Origin: Allotamlana fucoidanivorans
Lineage (GTDB): Bacteria > Bacteroidota > Bacteroidia > Flavobacteriales > Flavobacteriaceae
NCBI RefSeq assembly: GCF_006265225.1
Contig: NZ_VDCS01000010.1
Span: 149,168-213,167, forward strand
Direction: 5' to 3'
DNA: 64,000 bases
Made by a program: the position numbers and the translations under genes. Below are positions 8,153 through 20,154 of this stretch, piece by piece. Position 1 is the first letter of the stretch, and each line of letters starts with the position of its first letter. The notes beneath the pieces were generated by a model. That model did no database searches, was not told the origin of the DNA, and was given only the letters and a program-made list of their open reading frames with translations.

Positions 8153-8470
8153 TTAAGCCTGACCGGTTGGCCCAAAATTCAAAGGAATTGGAGGTTGCTC
8201 GTAATCCTTAATTTCACCATGAGCATTTTCAAATCTAGCCACATTATCACCTAAAGCTTTTAATAAGCGCTTAGCATGTTGCGGTGTTAATATGATTCTA
8301 GATTTTACTTTATTTTTAGGAACCCCAGGCATAATATTTACAAAATCTACTACAAATTCTGAAACCGAATGATTTATAATTGCCAGATTTGAATAGGTGC
8401 CTTCGGCTACCTTTTCATCTAGTTCTATATTAATTTGTCCTTGTTTTGGTTGGTCTTTTTCGTCTGCCAT
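8153..8470 (-). CDS. DUF3467 domain protein
   Basis: The start is taken at the ATG at 8470 (MADEKDQPKQGQINIELDEK), giving 105 residues; the longer frame to 8515 runs into the rpoC terminator. The core YSNLAIINHSVSEFVVDFVN, then RIILTPQHAKRLLKAL, matches DUF3467, a small widespread cytosolic family of unknown role. It follows rpoC on the same strand but sits behind a terminator, so it likely has its own promoter. A degraded paralogue tail lies just downstream. Confidence 0.85.
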   Translation of the reverse strand: MADEKDQPKQGQINIELDEKVAEGTYSNLAIINHSVSEFVVDFVNIMPGVPKNKVKSRIILTPQHAKRLLKALGDNVARFENAHGEIKDYEQPPIPLNFGPTGQA

Positions 8471-8485
8471 AATATTGTTTGCTAT

Positions 8486-8527
8486 TAAAAAAGCCTTCAA
8501 GTATAAAATATACATGAAGACTTTTTA
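8486..8527 (-). terminator. Terminator of the rpoBC transcript
   Basis: A long A/T-flanked hairpin pairs AAGTCTTCATGTATA with TATACTTGAAGGCTT (G-U pairs allowed) and ends in T6 on the minus strand. It lies about 90 bp past the rpoC stop. Confidence 0.75.
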
Positions 8528-8536
8528 TTTTATAAG

Positions 8537-8603
8537 ATGCTTCGACTTTGCTCAGCATAAATTCGACTAACAAGTCTCACTTCACCTTCAGCTCGTGAGA
8601 CTT
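8537..8603 (-). repeat. REP-like element and 9-bp inverted repeat in the rpoC 3' region
   Basis: ATGCTTCGACTTTGCTCAGCAT is a short palindrome with arms ATGCT/AGCAT. It resembles the dispersed 'GCTGAG...GTCGAAGC' repeats seen between genes in many Flavobacteriaceae. Next to it AAGTCTCAC (8572-8580) and GTGAGACTT (8595-8603) form a second hairpin. Both lie between the rpoC stop and its terminator. Copy number elsewhere cannot be judged from this window. Confidence 0.45.
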
Positions 8604-8613
8604 GAGTCCTCAT

Positions 8614-11600
8614 TTAATTATAATTTAATTCTTGCTTTACCTGCATCATTTCATCGAACTCTTCTTTAGAGCCTACAATGATATCTGAGTAACTACGCAT
8701 ACCTGTACCTGCTGGTATTCTATGACCAACAATTACATTCTCCTTCAAGCCTTCTAAATCATCAACTTTACCAGCAACAGCAGCCTCATTAAGAACTTTT
8801 GTTGTTTCCTGGAACGATGCCGCAGAAATAAAAGACTTCGTTTGAAGGGATGCTCTTGTAATACCTTGAAGTATTGGTGTAGCAGTAGCTGGTTGCGCAT
8901 CTCTAGCTTCAACAAGTTGCTTATCTTCTCTACGTAAAATAGAGTTCTCATCTCTTAACTGACGTAACGTAACAATTTGTCCTGCTTTTAGGTTAACAGA
9001 ATCACCAGCATCTTCAACAACTTTCTTACCAAAAATTTCATCATTTTCTTTAATAAAATCGGCTTTATGCACCAATTGGTCTTCTAAGAAAATAGTATCA
9101 CCAGAATCAATGATTCGAACTTTACGCATCATCTGTCTAACAACAACTTCAAAGTGCTTATCGTTGATTTTTACCCCTTGTAAACGATATACCTCTTGTA
9201 CTTCATTTACCAAGTATTGCTGAACAGCTGAAGGTCCTTTAATATTTAAAATATCATTAGGCGTTACAGAGCCATCAGATAAAGGCATACCTGCTTTTAC
9301 ATAATCATTTTCCTGAACAAGAATTTGATTAGATAGTTTTACCAAATATTTCTTAACATCTCCTAATTTAGACTCTACAATAATCTCACGGTTACCACGC
9401 TTAATTTTTCCGAAAGATACCACACCATCAATAGCACTTACTACAGCTGGGTTAGATGGATTACGCGCCTCGAACAACTCCGTTACACGTGGAAGACCAC
9501 CTGTAATATCACCTGCTTTTGCAGACTTACGAGGAATCTTCACTAAGATTTTTCCAACGTTAATCTTATCACCATCATCAATCATCAAGTGCGCTCCAAC
9601 TGGTAAGTTGTAAGAACGTATAGTTTCTCCACTAGCATCTTCAATATGCAGCGTAGGAATAAGTTTTTTGTTTCTAGACTCCGATATTACTTTTTCTTGG
9701 AAACCAGTTTGCTCATCAATTTCAACTTGGTAAGTAACCCCTTGCTCAATGTTTTCATACTTTACTTTACCAGCAAACTCTGAAATAATTACACCGTTAT
9801 AAGGATCCCATGTACAAACAACATCTCCTTTTGATAATTCTTGACCATTCTCAATAAAAATAGTTGAACCATAAGGAATATTGTTATTACTCAATACAAT
9901 ACCAGTCTTTTTATCTACAAGTTTAAGTTCAGATGTTCTAGAAATTACAATATCTATTTCATTTCCTTCAGAATCCTGACCTTTAACTGTTTTTAAATCT
10001 TCAATCTCTGCAATACCATCAAACTTAACCGCTAACTTATTATCTTCTGAAATGTTACCAGCAATACCACCCACGTGGAATGTACGTAATGTAAGCTGTG
10101 TACCTGGCTCACCAATAGATTGTGCTGCAACCACACCAACGGCTTCACCACGTTGCACCATTTTTCCGGTAGCCAAGTTACGTCCGTAACATTTAGCACA
10201 AATACCTTGTAACGCTTCACATGTTAAAGCAGAACGTACTTCAAGGCTTTCAATTGGAGATTCTTCAATAGCTTTAGCAATATCATCTTCAATCAATTGA
10301 CCTGAAGATACTAATAACTCATCAGTTAATGGGTTATAAACATCATTTAAAGATACACGACCAACGATTCTTTCTTCTAAAGTCTCAACAATCTCATCAT
10401 TCTTTTTCAATGGCTCAACTTCTACCCCTCTTAATGTACCACAATCTTCAGAATTAATAATAACATCCTGAGAAACATCTACAAGACGACGCGTTAAATA
10501 CCCCGCATCGGCCGTCTTAAGAGCCGTATCTGCAAGACCTTTACGGGCACCGTGCGTAGAGATAAAGTATTCTAAAATAGAAAGCCCCTCTTTAAAGTTT
10601 GAAAGAATTGGGTTTTCAATAATCTCACCTCCTCCTGCATTAGATTTTTTAGGTTTCGCCATTAATCCACGCATACCTGTAAGCTGACGAATCTGCTCTT
10701 TCGATCCACGCGCTCCAGAATCAAGCATCATAAATACCGAGTTAAATCCTTGCTGATCTTCACGAATACGCTTCATAGACAACTCGGTCAATTCAGCATT
10801 AGTAGATGTCCAAATATCAATAACCTGATTATAACGCTCGTTATTTGTAATAAGCCCCATATTATAGTTACCCATAATACCATCAACTTGTTTATTGGCA
10901 GCGTCAATCATGTTTTGCTTTTCTGGTGGAATAATAATATCACCTAAACTGAATGATAATCCGCCTTGGAATGCAAACTTAAATCCTAATGTTCTAATGG
11001 CATCTAAGAAATCAGCTGTTTCAGGTACAGACGTTACTTTAAGGATGTCACCAATAATATCTCTTAAAGATTTTTTAGTTAATACCTTATTTATAAAACC
11101 AGCAGCCTGAGGCACATGTTGGTTGAACAACACACGTCCTACAGTGGTTTCAACAATCATTCTATCGAGCTTTCCATCTTCATTAATATCAATAGTTCTC
11201 ACTTTGATACCCGCATTCAAATCAACACGTTTTTCGTTGAAAGCAATCTCCACCTCTTCAGGTGAATAGAATGTTAAGCCTTCTCCTTTAATTGGTAATT
11301 CTGGTGTAGACTTACGTTCTTTAGTCATATAATACAACCCAAGAACCATATCTTGAGAAGGTACCGTTACAGGAGAACCATTCGCTGGATTTAAGATATT
11401 ATGAGAAGCCAACATTAATAACTGACACTCTAAAATAGCTTCTGGCCCTAATGGTAAATGTACCGCCATTTGGTCACCATCAAAATCGGCGTTAAATGCT
11501 GTACACACTAATGGGTGTAATTGAATCGCTTTCCCCTCAATTAATTTTGGTTGGAAGGCTTGAATACCCAAACGGTGTAACGTAGGCGCACGGTTTAGTA

Positions 11601-12915
11601 ATACTGGATGTCCTTTAAGAACGTTTTCCAAAATATCCCAAACCACAGGCTCTCTTTTATCTATAATTTTCTTTGCAGATTTTACAGTTTTTACAATTCC
11701 TCTTTCTATTAATTTTCTAATAACGAAAGGTTTGTAAAGCTCTGCTGCCATATTTTTTGGCAATCCACACTCGTATAATTTCAATTCAGGACCAACAACA
11801 ATTACAGAACGTGCAGAGTAATCAACACGCTTACCAAGTAAGTTTTGACGAAAACGCCCTTGCTTACCTTTAAGTGAATCTGATAATGATTTTAATGGTC
11901 TGTTAGAATCTGTTTTTACTGCTGAAGATTTACGTGTGTTATCAAACAACGAATCTACAGATTCTTGTAACATACGTTTTTCGTTACGTAAAATCACCTC
12001 AGGCGCTTTAATTTCTACCAATCGCTTTAAACGGTTGTTACGTATAATTACACGACGATATAAATCATTCAAATCTGAAGTGGCAAAACGACCACCATCA
12101 AGTGGTACTAACGGACGTAATTCTGGCGGAATGATTGGAATAACCTTCATAATCATCCACTCTGGTCTGTTTTCTCTATTTTGGTTAGACTCACGCAAAG
12201 ACTCAACAACTTGTAAACGTTTTAAAGCTTCAGTTTTACGTTGTTTAGACGTTTCAGTATTAGCTTTATGACGTAACTCGTATGATAATGACTCTAAATC
12301 AATACGAGCCAATAAATCGATTAAACATTCAGCTCCCATTTTAGCAATAAACTTGTTAGGATCTGAATCGTCTAAATATTGGTTGTCTTGAGGAAGAGTT
12401 TCAGCAATATTTAAATACTCTTCTTCTGTTAAGAAATCCATTTTTTGTAATGGCTCTCCTTCTTCATTTTTAGCAATACCTGGCTGAATGACTACATAAC
12501 GTTCGTAGTAAATAATCATATCTAATTTCTTAGATGGTAAGCCTAATAAATAACCAATTTTATTTGGTAATGAACGGAAATACCAAATGTGTGCAACAGG
12601 AACTACCAAGTTGATGTGCCCAACACGGTCACGACGCACTTTCTTTTCTGTTACTTCTACCCCACAACGATCACAAACAATACCCTTGTAACGGATTCTT
12701 TTATATTTACCACAAGCACACTCATAATCCTTTACAGGACCAAAAATACGCTCACAAAACAAACCATCGCGTTCTGGTTTGTGTGTACGATAATTAATAG
12801 TTTCTGGTTTCAAAACCTCACCTCTAGACTCAGCTAAAATAGATTCTGGCGATGCTAAACCAATGGAGATTTTATTAAATCTCTTTACTGTATTCTTATC
12901 TTGTTTTCTTGCCAT
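8614..12915 (-). CDS. rpoC: DNA-directed RNA polymerase subunit beta'
   Basis: The 1433-residue catalytic subunit begins with the zinc ribbon [20 protein letters not shown] (about 66-85). The active-site loop [12 protein letters not shown] carries the three magnesium aspartates. The bridge/trigger region ([22 protein letters not shown]) and C-terminal zinc site follow. It is 31 bp after rpoB in the same transcript. Its length is normal for Bacteroidota. Confidence 0.99.
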   Translation of the reverse strand: MARKQDKNTVKRFNKISIGLASPESILAESRGEVLKPETINYRTHKPERDGLFCERIFGPVKDYECACGKYKRIRYKGIVCDRCGVEVTEKKVRRDRVGHINLVVPVAHIWYFRSLPNKIGYLLGLPSKKLDMIIYYERYVVIQPGIAKNEEGEPLQKMDFLTEEEYLNIAETLPQDNQYLDDSDPNKFIAKMGAECLIDLLARIDLESLSYELRHKANTETSKQRKTEALKRLQVVESLRESNQNRENRPEWMIMKVIPIIPPELRPLVPLDGGRFATSDLNDLYRRVIIRNNRLKRLVEIKAPEVILRNEKRMLQESVDSLFDNTRKSSAVKTDSNRPLKSLSDSLKGKQGRFRQNLLGKRVDYSARSVIVVGPELKLYECGLPKNMAAELYKPFVIRKLIERGIVKTVKSAKKIIDKREPVVWDILENVLKGHPVLLNRAPTLHRLGIQAFQPKLIEGKAIQLHPLVCTAFNADFDGDQMAVHLPLGPEAILECQLLMLASHNILNPANGSPVTVPSQDMVLGLYYMTKERKSTPELPIKGEGLTFYSPEEVEIAFNEKRVDLNAGIKVRTIDINEDGKLDRMIVETTVGRVLFNQHVPQAAGFINKVLTKKSLRDIIGDILKVTSVPETADFLDAIRTLGFKFAFQGGLSFSLGDIIIPPEKQNMIDAANKQVDGIMGNYNMGLITNNERYNQVIDIWTSTNAELTELSMKRIREDQQGFNSVFMMLDSGARGSKEQIRQLTGMRGLMAKPKKSNAGGGEIIENPILSNFKEGLSILEYFISTHGARKGLADTALKTADAGYLTRRLVDVSQDVIINSEDCGTLRGVEVEPLKKNDEIVETLEERIVGRVSLNDVYNPLTDELLVSSGQLIEDDIAKAIEESPIESLEVRSALTCEALQGICAKCYGRNLATGKMVQRGEAVGVVAAQSIGEPGTQLTLRTFHVGGIAGNISEDNKLAVKFDGIAEIEDLKTVKGQDSEGNEIDIVISRTSELKLVDKKTGIVLSNNNIPYGSTIFIENGQELSKGDVVCTWDPYNGVIISEFAGKVKYENIEQGVTYQVEIDEQTGFQEKVISESRNKKLIPTLHIEDASGETIRSYNLPVGAHLMIDDGDKINVGKILVKIPRKSAKAGDITGGLPRVTELFEARNPSNPAVVSAIDGVVSFGKIKRGNREIIVESKLGDVKKYLVKLSNQILVQENDYVKAGMPLSDGSVTPNDILNIKGPSAVQQYLVNEVQEVYRLQGVKINDKHFEVVVRQMMRKVRIIDSGDTIFLEDQLVHKADFIKENDEIFGKKVVEDAGDSVNLKAGQIVTLRQLRDENSILRREDKQLVEARDAQPATATPILQGITRASLQTKSFISAASFQETTKVLNEAAVAGKVDDLEGLKENVIVGHRIPAGTGMRSYSDIIVGSKEEFDEMMQVKQELNYN

Positions 12916-12946
12916 AATATATGGTTGAAATGATTTTTTTAATTAA

Positions 12947-15900
12947 CTACTCCTCTAATCTGATGTCTAACCCTAAACCTTTCAATTCATGCATTAATAC
13001 ATTGAAAGATTCTGGTAATCCTGGATCTGGCATTGGCTCACCTTTTACAATACTTTCGTATGTTTTAGCTCTACCAATAACATCATCAGATTTTACAGTT
13101 AAGATTTCACGTAAGGTACTTGATGCACCGTATGCTTCAAGTGCCCAAACTTCCATCTCACCAAAACGCTGACCACCAAACTGTGCTTTACCTCCAAGCG
13201 GTTGTTGCGTAATTAATGAGTAAGGTCCAATAGAACGTGCGTGCATTTTATCATCAACCATATGCCCTAATTTCAACATATAGATAACCCCTACTGTAGC
13301 GGGTTGATCAAAACGATCACCAGTTCCACCGTCATATAAGTAAGTATGACCGTATCTAGGAATTCCAGCTTCATCAGTTAAGGCATTAATTTGGTCTATA
13401 TTTGCTCCATCAAAAATAGGAGTGGCATATTTACGACCTAAATTTTGACCTGCCCATCCTAGAACAGTTTCATAAATCTGACCGATATTCATACGTGATG
13501 GTACCCCTAGTGGATTCAATACAATATCAACTGGTGTTCCATCCTCCAAGAATGGCATATCTTCCTGACGAACGATACGTGCAACAATACCTTTGTTACC
13601 GTGACGTCCAGCCATCTTATCACCTACTTTAAGTTTACGTTTTTTAGCAATGTAAACTTTAGCTAGTTTAATAATTCCTGCTGGTAATTCATCTCCTACA
13701 GAAATGGTAAACTTCTCACGACGTAATGATCCTTGTAAGTCATTTTCCTTAATCTTGTAGTTATGAATTAAATCGGCAACTAATTGATTTGTATGCTCAT
13801 CAGTGGTCCATTTTCCAGATACTAAATGCGCATAATCATCAACAGCATTTAACATTTTAAGTGTAAATTTCTTACCTTTTGGTAGTACTTCTTCACCTAA
13901 ATCATTATAAATACCTTGTGCTGTTTTACCATTAACGATGTTAAATAATTTTTCAACTAAAACATCTTTAAGTTCATCAAATTTTCTGTCGTATTGTGCT
14001 TCTAGAGCTAAGATATCATCTTTATCCTGAGCTCTTTTACGTTTATCTTTAACCGCTCTAGCGAATAATTTTTTATCAATTACTACCCCATTTAATGATG
14101 GAGATGCTTTTAAAGAGGCATCTTTAACATCACCAGCTTTATCACCAAAAATAGCGCGTAATAACTTTTCTTCTGGTGTTGGATCTGATTCTCCTTTAGG
14201 CGTAATTTTACCAATTAAAATATCACCAGGCTTAACCTCGGCACCAATACGAATCATTCCGTTTTCATCAAGGTCTTTTGTAGCCTCTTCTGAAACGTTA
14301 GGGATATCATTAGTTAACTCTTCGTTTCCTAATTTTGTGTCTCTAACTTCTAATGAATATTCATCAATGTGGATAGAAGTAAAGATATCTTCACGAACCA
14401 CTTTTTCAGAAATTACAATCGCATCCTCAAAGTTATAACCTTTCCAAGGCATGAAAGCCACTTTCATGTTTCTACCAAGAGCCAACTCACCTTGTTGCGT
14501 TGCATAACCTTCACAAAGCACTTGACCTTTAGTTACTGTATCACCTTTTTTAACAATAGGTTTTAAGTTGATAGAAGTCCCTTGATTGGTTTTTCTGAAT
14601 TTTACTAATTGGTAAGTTTTAACATCACTATCAAAACTTACTTTAGCTTCATCTTCAGTACGTTCGTAACGTATCTTAATTTCATTAGCATCTACATAAA
14701 GTACTTCTCCTGCACCTTCAGCATTAATTAAAACTCTAGAATCAGAAGCGACTTGACGCTCTAAACCTGTTCCTACGATAGGTGCATCTACTCTTAATAA
14801 TGGTACTGCCTGACGCATCATGTTTGATCCCATCAATGCACGGTTCGCATCATCATGCTCTAAGAACGGAATTAACGATGCTGAAATAGAAGAAATTTGG
14901 TTTGGTGCTACGTCTGTATAATGAATCTCTTTTGGATCTAATACAGGGAAATCCCCTTCCATACGAGCAATAACTTTCTCGTTTAAAATTTTACCATCTC
15001 CATCAACTTCAACAGTTGCCTGAGCAATTAATTTTTCTTCTTCTTCTTCTGCACTTAAGTAAATAGGATCATTTTTAATATCTACAACACCATCTTCTAC
15101 TGGTCTATAAGGTGTTTCTATGAATCCCATAGTATTAACCTTTGCAAATACCGACAGAGAAGAGATCAAACCAATGTTTGGTCCCTCTGGTGTTTCAATA
15201 GGACATAAACGTCCGTAGTGCGTATAGTGAACGTCACGAACCTCGAACCCTGCTCTCTCACGAGATAAACCTCCAGGTCCTAAAGCCGATAAACGACGCT
15301 TATGTGTAATCTCTGCTAATGGATTAGTTTGATCCATAAACTGAGACAACTGGTTTGTACCAAAGAACGAGTTAATTACAGACGACAACGTTTTAGCGTT
15401 AATCAAATCTATAGGAGTAAATACCTCATTATCACGAACGTTCATACGCTCACGAATAGTACGTGCCATACGCGCTAAACCAACACCAAACTGTTGTGAT
15501 AACTGCTCACCTACAGTACGTACACGACGGTTAGATAAGTGATCGATATCATCAATCTCTGCTTTGGAGTTGATAAGCTCGATTAAATATTTAATAATGG
15601 TAATGATATCTTCTTTAGTAAGCACTTGCTTATCCATTCCAATGTCAAGACCTAATTTTTTATTCATTCTATAACGTCCAACTTCTCCTAAAGAGTAACG
15701 TTGGTCACTAAAGAATAATTTATCTATAATACCACGTGCTGTTTCCTCATCTGGTGGCTCAGCATTACGTAATTGTCTATAGATATGTTCTACAGCTTCT
15801 TTTTCAGAGTTTGTTGGGTCTTTTTGAAGTGTATTATGTATAATGGCATAATCCCCTTGCTCGTTAGATTCTTTATGTAAAAGAATAGTCTTTACTTCTG

Positions 15901-16759
15901 CGTCAAGGATTTCCTCAATATTATCTTTATCTAAAATAGTATCACGGTCTAATACAATCTCATTACGTTCTATAGAAACTACCTCTCCAGTATCTTCATC
16001 AACGAAATCTTCATGCCATGTATTAAGAACACGTGCTGCTAATTTTCTACCTGTGTATTTTTTTAATCCAGACTTTGATACTTTAACCTCTTCGGCTAAG
16101 TCGAAAATCTCTAAGATATCTTTATCTCTTTCAAAACCGATAGCACGGAAAAGTGTGGTTACAGGTAACTTTTTCTTTCTATCGATGTAAGCATACATCA
16201 CTTGGTTGATATCTGTAGCAAATTCAATCCAAGATCCTTTGAATGGAATAACCCTTGCTGAATATAATTTTGTTCCATTAGCATGGAAAGATTGACCAAA
16301 GAAAACCCCTGGTGAACGGTGTAACTGTGACACCACTACACGTTCTGCACCATTAATTACGAATGTACCACTAGGTGTCATGTAAGGAATGGTTCCTAAG
16401 TAAACATCTTGAACAATGGTTTCAAAATCTTCATGTTCAGGATCTGTACAATATAACTTTAATCTAGCTTTTAGCGGAACGCTGTAAGTTAATCCTCTTT
16501 CAATACACTCTTCAATGGCGTATCTTGGTGGATCTACAAAGTAATCTAAAAATTCTAATACGAATTGATTACGAGAATCTGTAATTGGAAAGTTTTCCAT
16601 GAAGGTGTTATATAACCCTTCATCACCTCTTTCTTCAGATTTTGTTTCTAATTGGAAAAAATCCTGGAAGGACTTAATCTGAATATCCAAGAAATCTGGA
16701 TATTCCGTTCTATTTACAATAGAAGAGAAATTTAATCTTTCAGCTTGTGTTGATAACAT
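12947..16759 (-). CDS. rpoB: DNA-directed RNA polymerase subunit beta
   Basis: The 1270-residue subunit starts at the ATG at 16759 ([11 protein letters not shown]); a TTG one codon earlier is unlikely. The rifampicin region [28 protein letters not shown] is wild type in appearance. [13 protein letters not shown] near the C-terminus contacts beta'. It follows rplL after 195 bp that hold two hairpins. Confidence 0.99.
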   Translation of the reverse strand: MLSTQAERLNFSSIVNRTEYPDFLDIQIKSFQDFFQLETKSEERGDEGLYNTFMENFPITDSRNQFVLEFLDYFVDPPRYAIEECIERGLTYSVPLKARLKLYCTDPEHEDFETIVQDVYLGTIPYMTPSGTFVINGAERVVVSQLHRSPGVFFGQSFHANGTKLYSARVIPFKGSWIEFATDINQVMYAYIDRKKKLPVTTLFRAIGFERDKDILEIFDLAEEVKVSKSGLKKYTGRKLAARVLNTWHEDFVDEDTGEVVSIERNEIVLDRDTILDKDNIEEILDAEVKTILLHKESNEQGDYAIIHNTLQKDPTNSEKEAVEHIYRQLRNAEPPDEETARGIIDKLFFSDQRYSLGEVGRYRMNKKLGLDIGMDKQVLTKEDIITIIKYLIELINSKAEIDDIDHLSNRRVRTVGEQLSQQFGVGLARMARTIRERMNVRDNEVFTPIDLINAKTLSSVINSFFGTNQLSQFMDQTNPLAEITHKRRLSALGPGGLSRERAGFEVRDVHYTHYGRLCPIETPEGPNIGLISSLSVFAKVNTMGFIETPYRPVEDGVVDIKNDPIYLSAEEEEEKLIAQATVEVDGDGKILNEKVIARMEGDFPVLDPKEIHYTDVAPNQISSISASLIPFLEHDDANRALMGSNMMRQAVPLLRVDAPIVGTGLERQVASDSRVLINAEGAGEVLYVDANEIKIRYERTEDEAKVSFDSDVKTYQLVKFRKTNQGTSINLKPIVKKGDTVTKGQVLCEGYATQQGELALGRNMKVAFMPWKGYNFEDAIVISEKVVREDIFTSIHIDEYSLEVRDTKLGNEELTNDIPNVSEEATKDLDENGMIRIGAEVKPGDILIGKITPKGESDPTPEEKLLRAIFGDKAGDVKDASLKASPSLNGVVIDKKLFARAVKDKRKRAQDKDDILALEAQYDRKFDELKDVLVEKLFNIVNGKTAQGIYNDLGEEVLPKGKKFTLKMLNAVDDYAHLVSGKWTTDEHTNQLVADLIHNYKIKENDLQGSLRREKFTISVGDELPAGIIKLAKVYIAKKRKLKVGDKMAGRHGNKGIVARIVRQEDMPFLEDGTPVDIVLNPLGVPSRMNIGQIYETVLGWAGQNLGRKYATPIFDGANIDQINALTDEAGIPRYGHTYLYDGGTGDRFDQPATVGVIYMLKLGHMVDDKMHARSIGPYSLITQQPLGGKAQFGGQRFGEMEVWALEAYGASSTLREILTVKSDDVIGRAKTYESIVKGEPMPDPGLPESFNVLMHELKGLGLDIRLEE

Positions 16760-16815
16760 CAATGGACGGAATTTTGATTAAAAAATAATAATGTCAGTGC
16801 TTTTAAACACCGGTT

Positions 16816-16927
16816 AAACAGCCAATTTCATAGCATAATTAATGGCTGTTTTATGCAATTTTTTCAGGTATATGTTATATACGCAAAATGGTCTAGATCT
16901 TATCCCACGTTCTGTAGGACAGATCTA
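16816..16927 (-). promoter_or_regulatory. Two hairpins between rplL and rpoB (attenuator or processing site)
   Basis: In transcript order the first hairpin pairs TAGATCT with AGATCTA (16894-16927) around a 20-nt loop. The second pairs AAACAGCCA with TGGCTGTTT perfectly over 9 bp (16816-16851). Neither has a U tract. In other bacteria this interval holds an attenuator and RNase III site that set the ribosomal protein to polymerase ratio; the same job is inferred here. Confidence 0.5.
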
Positions 16928-16954
16928 AACCTTTGTATTGTTGAGTAATTAAGC

Positions 16955-17332
16955 TTACTTAAGCTCAACCTCTGCTCCAGCCTCTTCTAACTGAGTTTTT
17001 AATGCTTCAGCTTCGTCTTTAGAAACTGCTTCTTTGATAGCGCTAGGTGCATCATCAACTAAACCTTTAGCTTCTTTTAATCCTAAACCAGTTAATTCTT
17101 TAACTAATTTTACTACAGCTAATTTAGATGCTCCAGCTGCTTTTAAGATAACATCAAATTCAGTTTGAGCTTCACCAGCATCATCACCACCAGCAGCAGG
17201 ACCAGCAACAGCAACTGCAGCAGCAGCAGCAGGCTCGATACCATACTCATCTTTTAATATAGTTGCTAACTCATTTACTTCTTTTACAGTAAGGTTAACT
17301 AATTGTTCTGCGAAATCTTTTAAATCTGCCAT
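16955..17332 (-). CDS. rplL: 50S ribosomal protein L7/L12
   Basis: 125 residues: N-terminal dimerisation domain ([20 protein letters not shown]), an alanine-rich hinge ([15 protein letters not shown], about 36-50), and the factor-binding domain with [21 protein letters not shown]. Forms the ribosomal stalk that recruits EF-Tu, EF-G and RF3. It lies 68 bp after rplJ. Confidence 0.98.
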   Translation of the reverse strand: MADLKDFAEQLVNLTVKEVNELATILKDEYGIEPAAAAAVAVAGPAAGGDDAGEAQTEFDVILKAAGASKLAVVKLVKELTGLGLKEAKGLVDDAPSAIKEAVSKDEAEALKTQLEEAGAEVELK

Positions 17333-17400
17333 TTTTCTATCGTTTTAATCGTGTTTTTTAATAATAATATAATTGTAATAAAGTGCGTACTTCTTTAAGA

Positions 17401-17922
17401 CTATCCTTCTTTTTCAGATAGTGTTTTAATAAGTCCAGCAATTGTGTTTCCACCTGATTTAAGCGCTGATACCACATTCTTAGCAGGAGATTGAAGTAAT
17501 CCAATAATTTCTCCTAGTAACTCTTCTTTAGACTTGATATCAACTAATGCGTCTAATTGTTCGTCACCAATGTAAACAGCTTCCTCAATAAATGCTCCTT
17601 TTAATAAAGGTTTTTCAGATTTCTTACGGAAATTCTTAATTAATTTTGCTGGTGCATTACCTGTTTCAGAATACATCACCGATGTATTTCCTTTTAAAAC
17701 TGCAGGAAGTTCTCCAAATTCTTTATCTGAAGCTTCCATTGCTTTTGCAAGTAATGTATTTTTAACAACAGCCATTTTTACGTTTGCCTTAAAAGCAGCA
17801 CGACGTAAATCTGAGGTAGCCCCTGCATTTAACCCAGAAATATCAGCTAAATAGATATTTGTGTTATTAGCTAATTCTGCAGTCAACTCCTCAATTACTT
17901 GTGATTTTTCTTCTCTTGTCAT
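17401..17922 (-). CDS. rplJ: 50S ribosomal protein L10
   Basis: 173-residue stalk base protein (MTREEKSQVIEELTAELANN; KNTLLAKA; C-terminal helix that binds L7/L12). Only 20 bp separate it from rplA, so the long L10-binding leader seen upstream of rplJ in E. coli does not fit here. Autoregulation must act elsewhere, if it exists. Confidence 0.97.
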   Translation of the reverse strand: MTREEKSQVIEELTAELANNTNIYLADISGLNAGATSDLRRAAFKANVKMAVVKNTLLAKAMEASDKEFGELPAVLKGNTSVMYSETGNAPAKLIKNFRKKSEKPLLKGAFIEEAVYIGDEQLDALVDIKSKEELLGEIIGLLQSPAKNVVSALKSGGNTIAGLIKTLSEKEG

Positions 17923-17942
17923 GATAAAAGTTTTAACTTAGA

Positions 17943-18632
17943 TTAACTAACCTTAGGATCAATTGCAATACTAGGACTCATGGTAGAAGACATGTGAATA
18001 CTTTTCACATAAACCCCTTTTGCAGTTGTTGGTTTTAATTTAATTAATGTTTGTATTAATTCATTTGCGTTACCCGCAATTTTATCAGCACTAAATGATG
18101 CTTTACCAATAGCAGCATGTACAATACCTGTTTTATCAACTTTAAAGTCAATTTTCCCAGCTTTTACTTCTGCTACTGCCTTAGCAATATCCATGGTTAC
18201 TGTACCTGTTTTAGGGTTTGGCATTAAACCACGAGGACCTAATACACGTCCTAAAGGACCTAATTTACCCATAACACTAGGCATAGTTATAATAACATCT
18301 ATATCAGTCCATCCGCTCTTGATTTTGTCAAGATACTCATCTAAACCTACATAATCAGCTCCTGCTTCTTTAGCTTCTGCTTCTTTATCAGGTGTTACTA
18401 ATGCTAATACTTTCATATCTTTACCAGTACCGTGAGGAAGTGATACTACACCTCTTACCATTTGATTTGCTTTACGAGGATCTACACCCAAACGTACTGC
18501 TATATCAACTGATGCGTCAAACTTTGTATTGGTAATTTCTTTTACTAGTTCAGATGCTTCATTTAATGAATACACCCTTCCTTTTTCAATTTTCGCTAAA
18601 GCTTCTTTTTGCTTTCTTGTTAATCTTGCCAT
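17943..18632 (-). CDS. rplA: 50S ribosomal protein L1
   Basis: 229 residues with the L1 signature [18 protein letters not shown] in domain II. L1 forms the mobile stalk near the ribosomal E site and in many bacteria represses its own rplKA message. It is 19 bp downstream of rplK. Confidence 0.98.
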   Translation of the reverse strand: MARLTRKQKEALAKIEKGRVYSLNEASELVKEITNTKFDASVDIAVRLGVDPRKANQMVRGVVSLPHGTGKDMKVLALVTPDKEAEAKEAGADYVGLDEYLDKIKSGWTDIDVIITMPSVMGKLGPLGRVLGPRGLMPNPKTGTVTMDIAKAVAEVKAGKIDFKVDKTGIVHAAIGKASFSADKIAGNANELIQTLIKLKPTTAKGVYVKSIHMSSTMSPSIAIDPKVS

Positions 18633-18651
18633 TTTCTAATGCTTTAATAGA

Positions 18652-19089
18652 TTAAGAAGGAAATTTTCCTGTTACAGTTATTCCCATCGATCTTGCAGTA
18701 CCAGCAACCATTTTCATAGCAGAACCAATTTCAAATGCATTTAAATCTTGCATTTTGTCTTCTGCGATAGTTTTAATCTGATCCCACGTTACTTTAGCTA
18801 CTTTTTTTCGGTTAGGTTCTCCTGAACCTTTTTTCACCTTGGCCGCTTCTAATAATTGTACTGCAGCTGGAGGCGTTTTGATTACAAAGTCAAATGACTT
18901 GTCTTTGTAAACAGAAATAACTACTGGTAATACTTTACCAGCCTTATCTTGTGTTCTCGCATTAAATTGCTTACAGAACTCCATGATATTAACTCCAGCA
19001 GCACCTAAAGCGGGTCCAACCGGTGGCGACGGATTCGCAGCACCTCCCCGAACTTGTAACTTAACTACTTTACCTAATTCTTTTGCCAT
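18652..19089 (-). CDS. rplK: 50S ribosomal protein L11
   Basis: 145 residues with the proline-rich N-terminal motif [20 protein letters not shown] and the rRNA-binding C-terminal domain ([19 protein letters not shown]). Part of the GTPase-associated centre. It is 76 bp after nusG. Confidence 0.98.
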   Translation of the reverse strand: MAKELGKVVKLQVRGGAANPSPPVGPALGAAGVNIMEFCKQFNARTQDKAGKVLPVVISVYKDKSFDFVIKTPPAAVQLLEAAKVKKGSGEPNRKKVAKVTWDQIKTIAEDKMQDLNAFEIGSAMKMVAGTARSMGITVTGKFPS

Positions 19090-19165
19090 TTTTAATAATT
19101 TAATTTGAAACCTTCTTATGTTTTGGAAGCGAAAGACGGTATCAATTTATATAGTGTAACAATTA

Positions 19166-19720
19166 TTATACTTTTTCAACCTGCATATAACTTAACTCTA
19201 ATGGTGTTTTTCTTCCAAAGATTTTCACCATTACTTCAAGCTTACGCTTTTCTTCATTTATTTTCTCAATAGTACCATCAAATCCGTTGAACGGCCCATC
19301 AATAACTTTTACGGTTTCTCCTTTTGTATAAGGAATTGCAACATTAGCCGTTTTCTCTACAGCCAATTCATCAACCTTACCTAACATTCTGTTTACTTCA
19401 GATTGTCTTAACGGCACAGGATCACCACCTTTAGTTTCACCTAAAAAACCAATAACATTAGTTACTGAACGAATAATATGAGGCACTTCTCCAGTTAAAT
19501 TCGCCTGAATCATAATATACCCAGGAAAAAACACCTTTTCTTTATGAATTTTTTTTCCGTTACGAATTTGAATCACACGCTCTGTTGGTACCAAAACCTG
19601 ATCAACATAATCTTGCATCCCTAAACGAGCTATTTCATTCTCAATATAGGTTTTGATTTTGTTTTCCTGTCCACTTACCGCACGAACAACATACCACTTT
19701 TTATCACTTCCTTCAGACAT
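19166..19720 (-). CDS. nusG: Transcription termination/antitermination factor NusG
   Basis: 184 residues: NGN domain (KWYVVRAVSGQENKIKTYIE ... FFPGYIMIQ) and a C-terminal KOW domain (GETVKVIDGPFNGFDGTIEKI). Links RNA polymerase with Rho or the leading ribosome. It is 25 bp after secE, the usual secE-nusG pair. Confidence 0.98.
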   Translation of the reverse strand: MSEGSDKKWYVVRAVSGQENKIKTYIENEIARLGMQDYVDQVLVPTERVIQIRNGKKIHKEKVFFPGYIMIQANLTGEVPHIIRSVTNVIGFLGETKGGDPVPLRQSEVNRMLGKVDELAVEKTANVAIPYTKGETVKVIDGPFNGFDGTIEKINEEKRKLEVMVKIFGRKTPLELSYMQVEKV

Positions 19721-19745
19721 AAATTTTTCTTTTTAACGTTAAATG

Positions 19746-19940
19746 TTAACTAATCCATTGAAAGTAAGTAGTAATAACTTTACTGAATACTGTATCGATA
19801 CCCCAAATAGCAAGAGAAAAAACAATTGAAAATACTGCAACCAATACAGTTAAACTCTGTCCTTCAGCCCAAGTAGGCCAAGTCACATTATTTTTTAACT
19901 CTCCAAATGAATCTTTTATGTAATTTACAAATCCTGCCAT
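19746..19940 (-). CDS. secE: Protein translocase subunit SecE
   Basis: 64 residues: an amphipathic helix with NYIKDSFGELKNNVTWPT and one membrane helix (LTVLVAVFSIVFSLAIWGID). This is the short single-span form usual outside enterobacteria. SecE clamps SecY in the translocon. Confidence 0.95.
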   Translation of the reverse strand: MAGFVNYIKDSFGELKNNVTWPTWAEGQSLTVLVAVFSIVFSLAIWGIDTVFSKVITTYFQWIS

Positions 19941-20007
19941 TTTGTTATTTTCTTTTTTTTAGACACGTTAAAATGTTTTTCAACCTATTTAACTATCTGT
20001 TTTTTTG

Positions 20008-20080
20008 CACGGGTTGCGAGACTCGAACTCACGACACCTGGTTTTGGAGACCAGTGCTCTACCAACTGAGCTAAACCCGT
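20008..20080 (-). tRNA. tRNA-Trp(CCA)
   Basis: 73-nt cloverleaf, acceptor ACGGGTT/AACCCGT, anticodon loop CTCCAAA with anticodon CCA, discriminator G as expected for Trp. It lies between tuf and secE in the same direction. Confidence 0.97.
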
Positions 20081-20091
20081 AAACATAAGCG

Positions 20092-20123
20092 AAGGTATTC
20101 CTTTTAAATTTCCGGAATACCTT
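20092..20123 (-). promoter_or_regulatory. Intercistronic hairpin between tuf and tRNA-Trp
   Basis: AAGGTATTCC pairs with GGAATACCTT across a 12-nt A/T loop, extended by GC pairs outside. No U tract follows on the minus strand, so it fits an RNA processing or partial stop signal separating the abundant tuf message from the tRNA and secE. Confidence 0.5.
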
Positions 20124-20154
20124 TGCTCATTTATATTCTTATTAAACTATTGTA

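Noticed and set aside
8026..8211. ORF on the plus strand as a gene
   Set aside because: It overlaps the terminator and the antisense of the DUF3467 tail and its relic; the frame has no homology or start context.
10032..16500. Several long ORFs opposite rpoB and rpoC
   Set aside because: They are antisense shadows of the conserved polymerase codons.
17922..17945. L10 autoregulatory leader before rplJ
   Set aside because: Only 20 bp separate rplA and rplJ, too short for the known structure.
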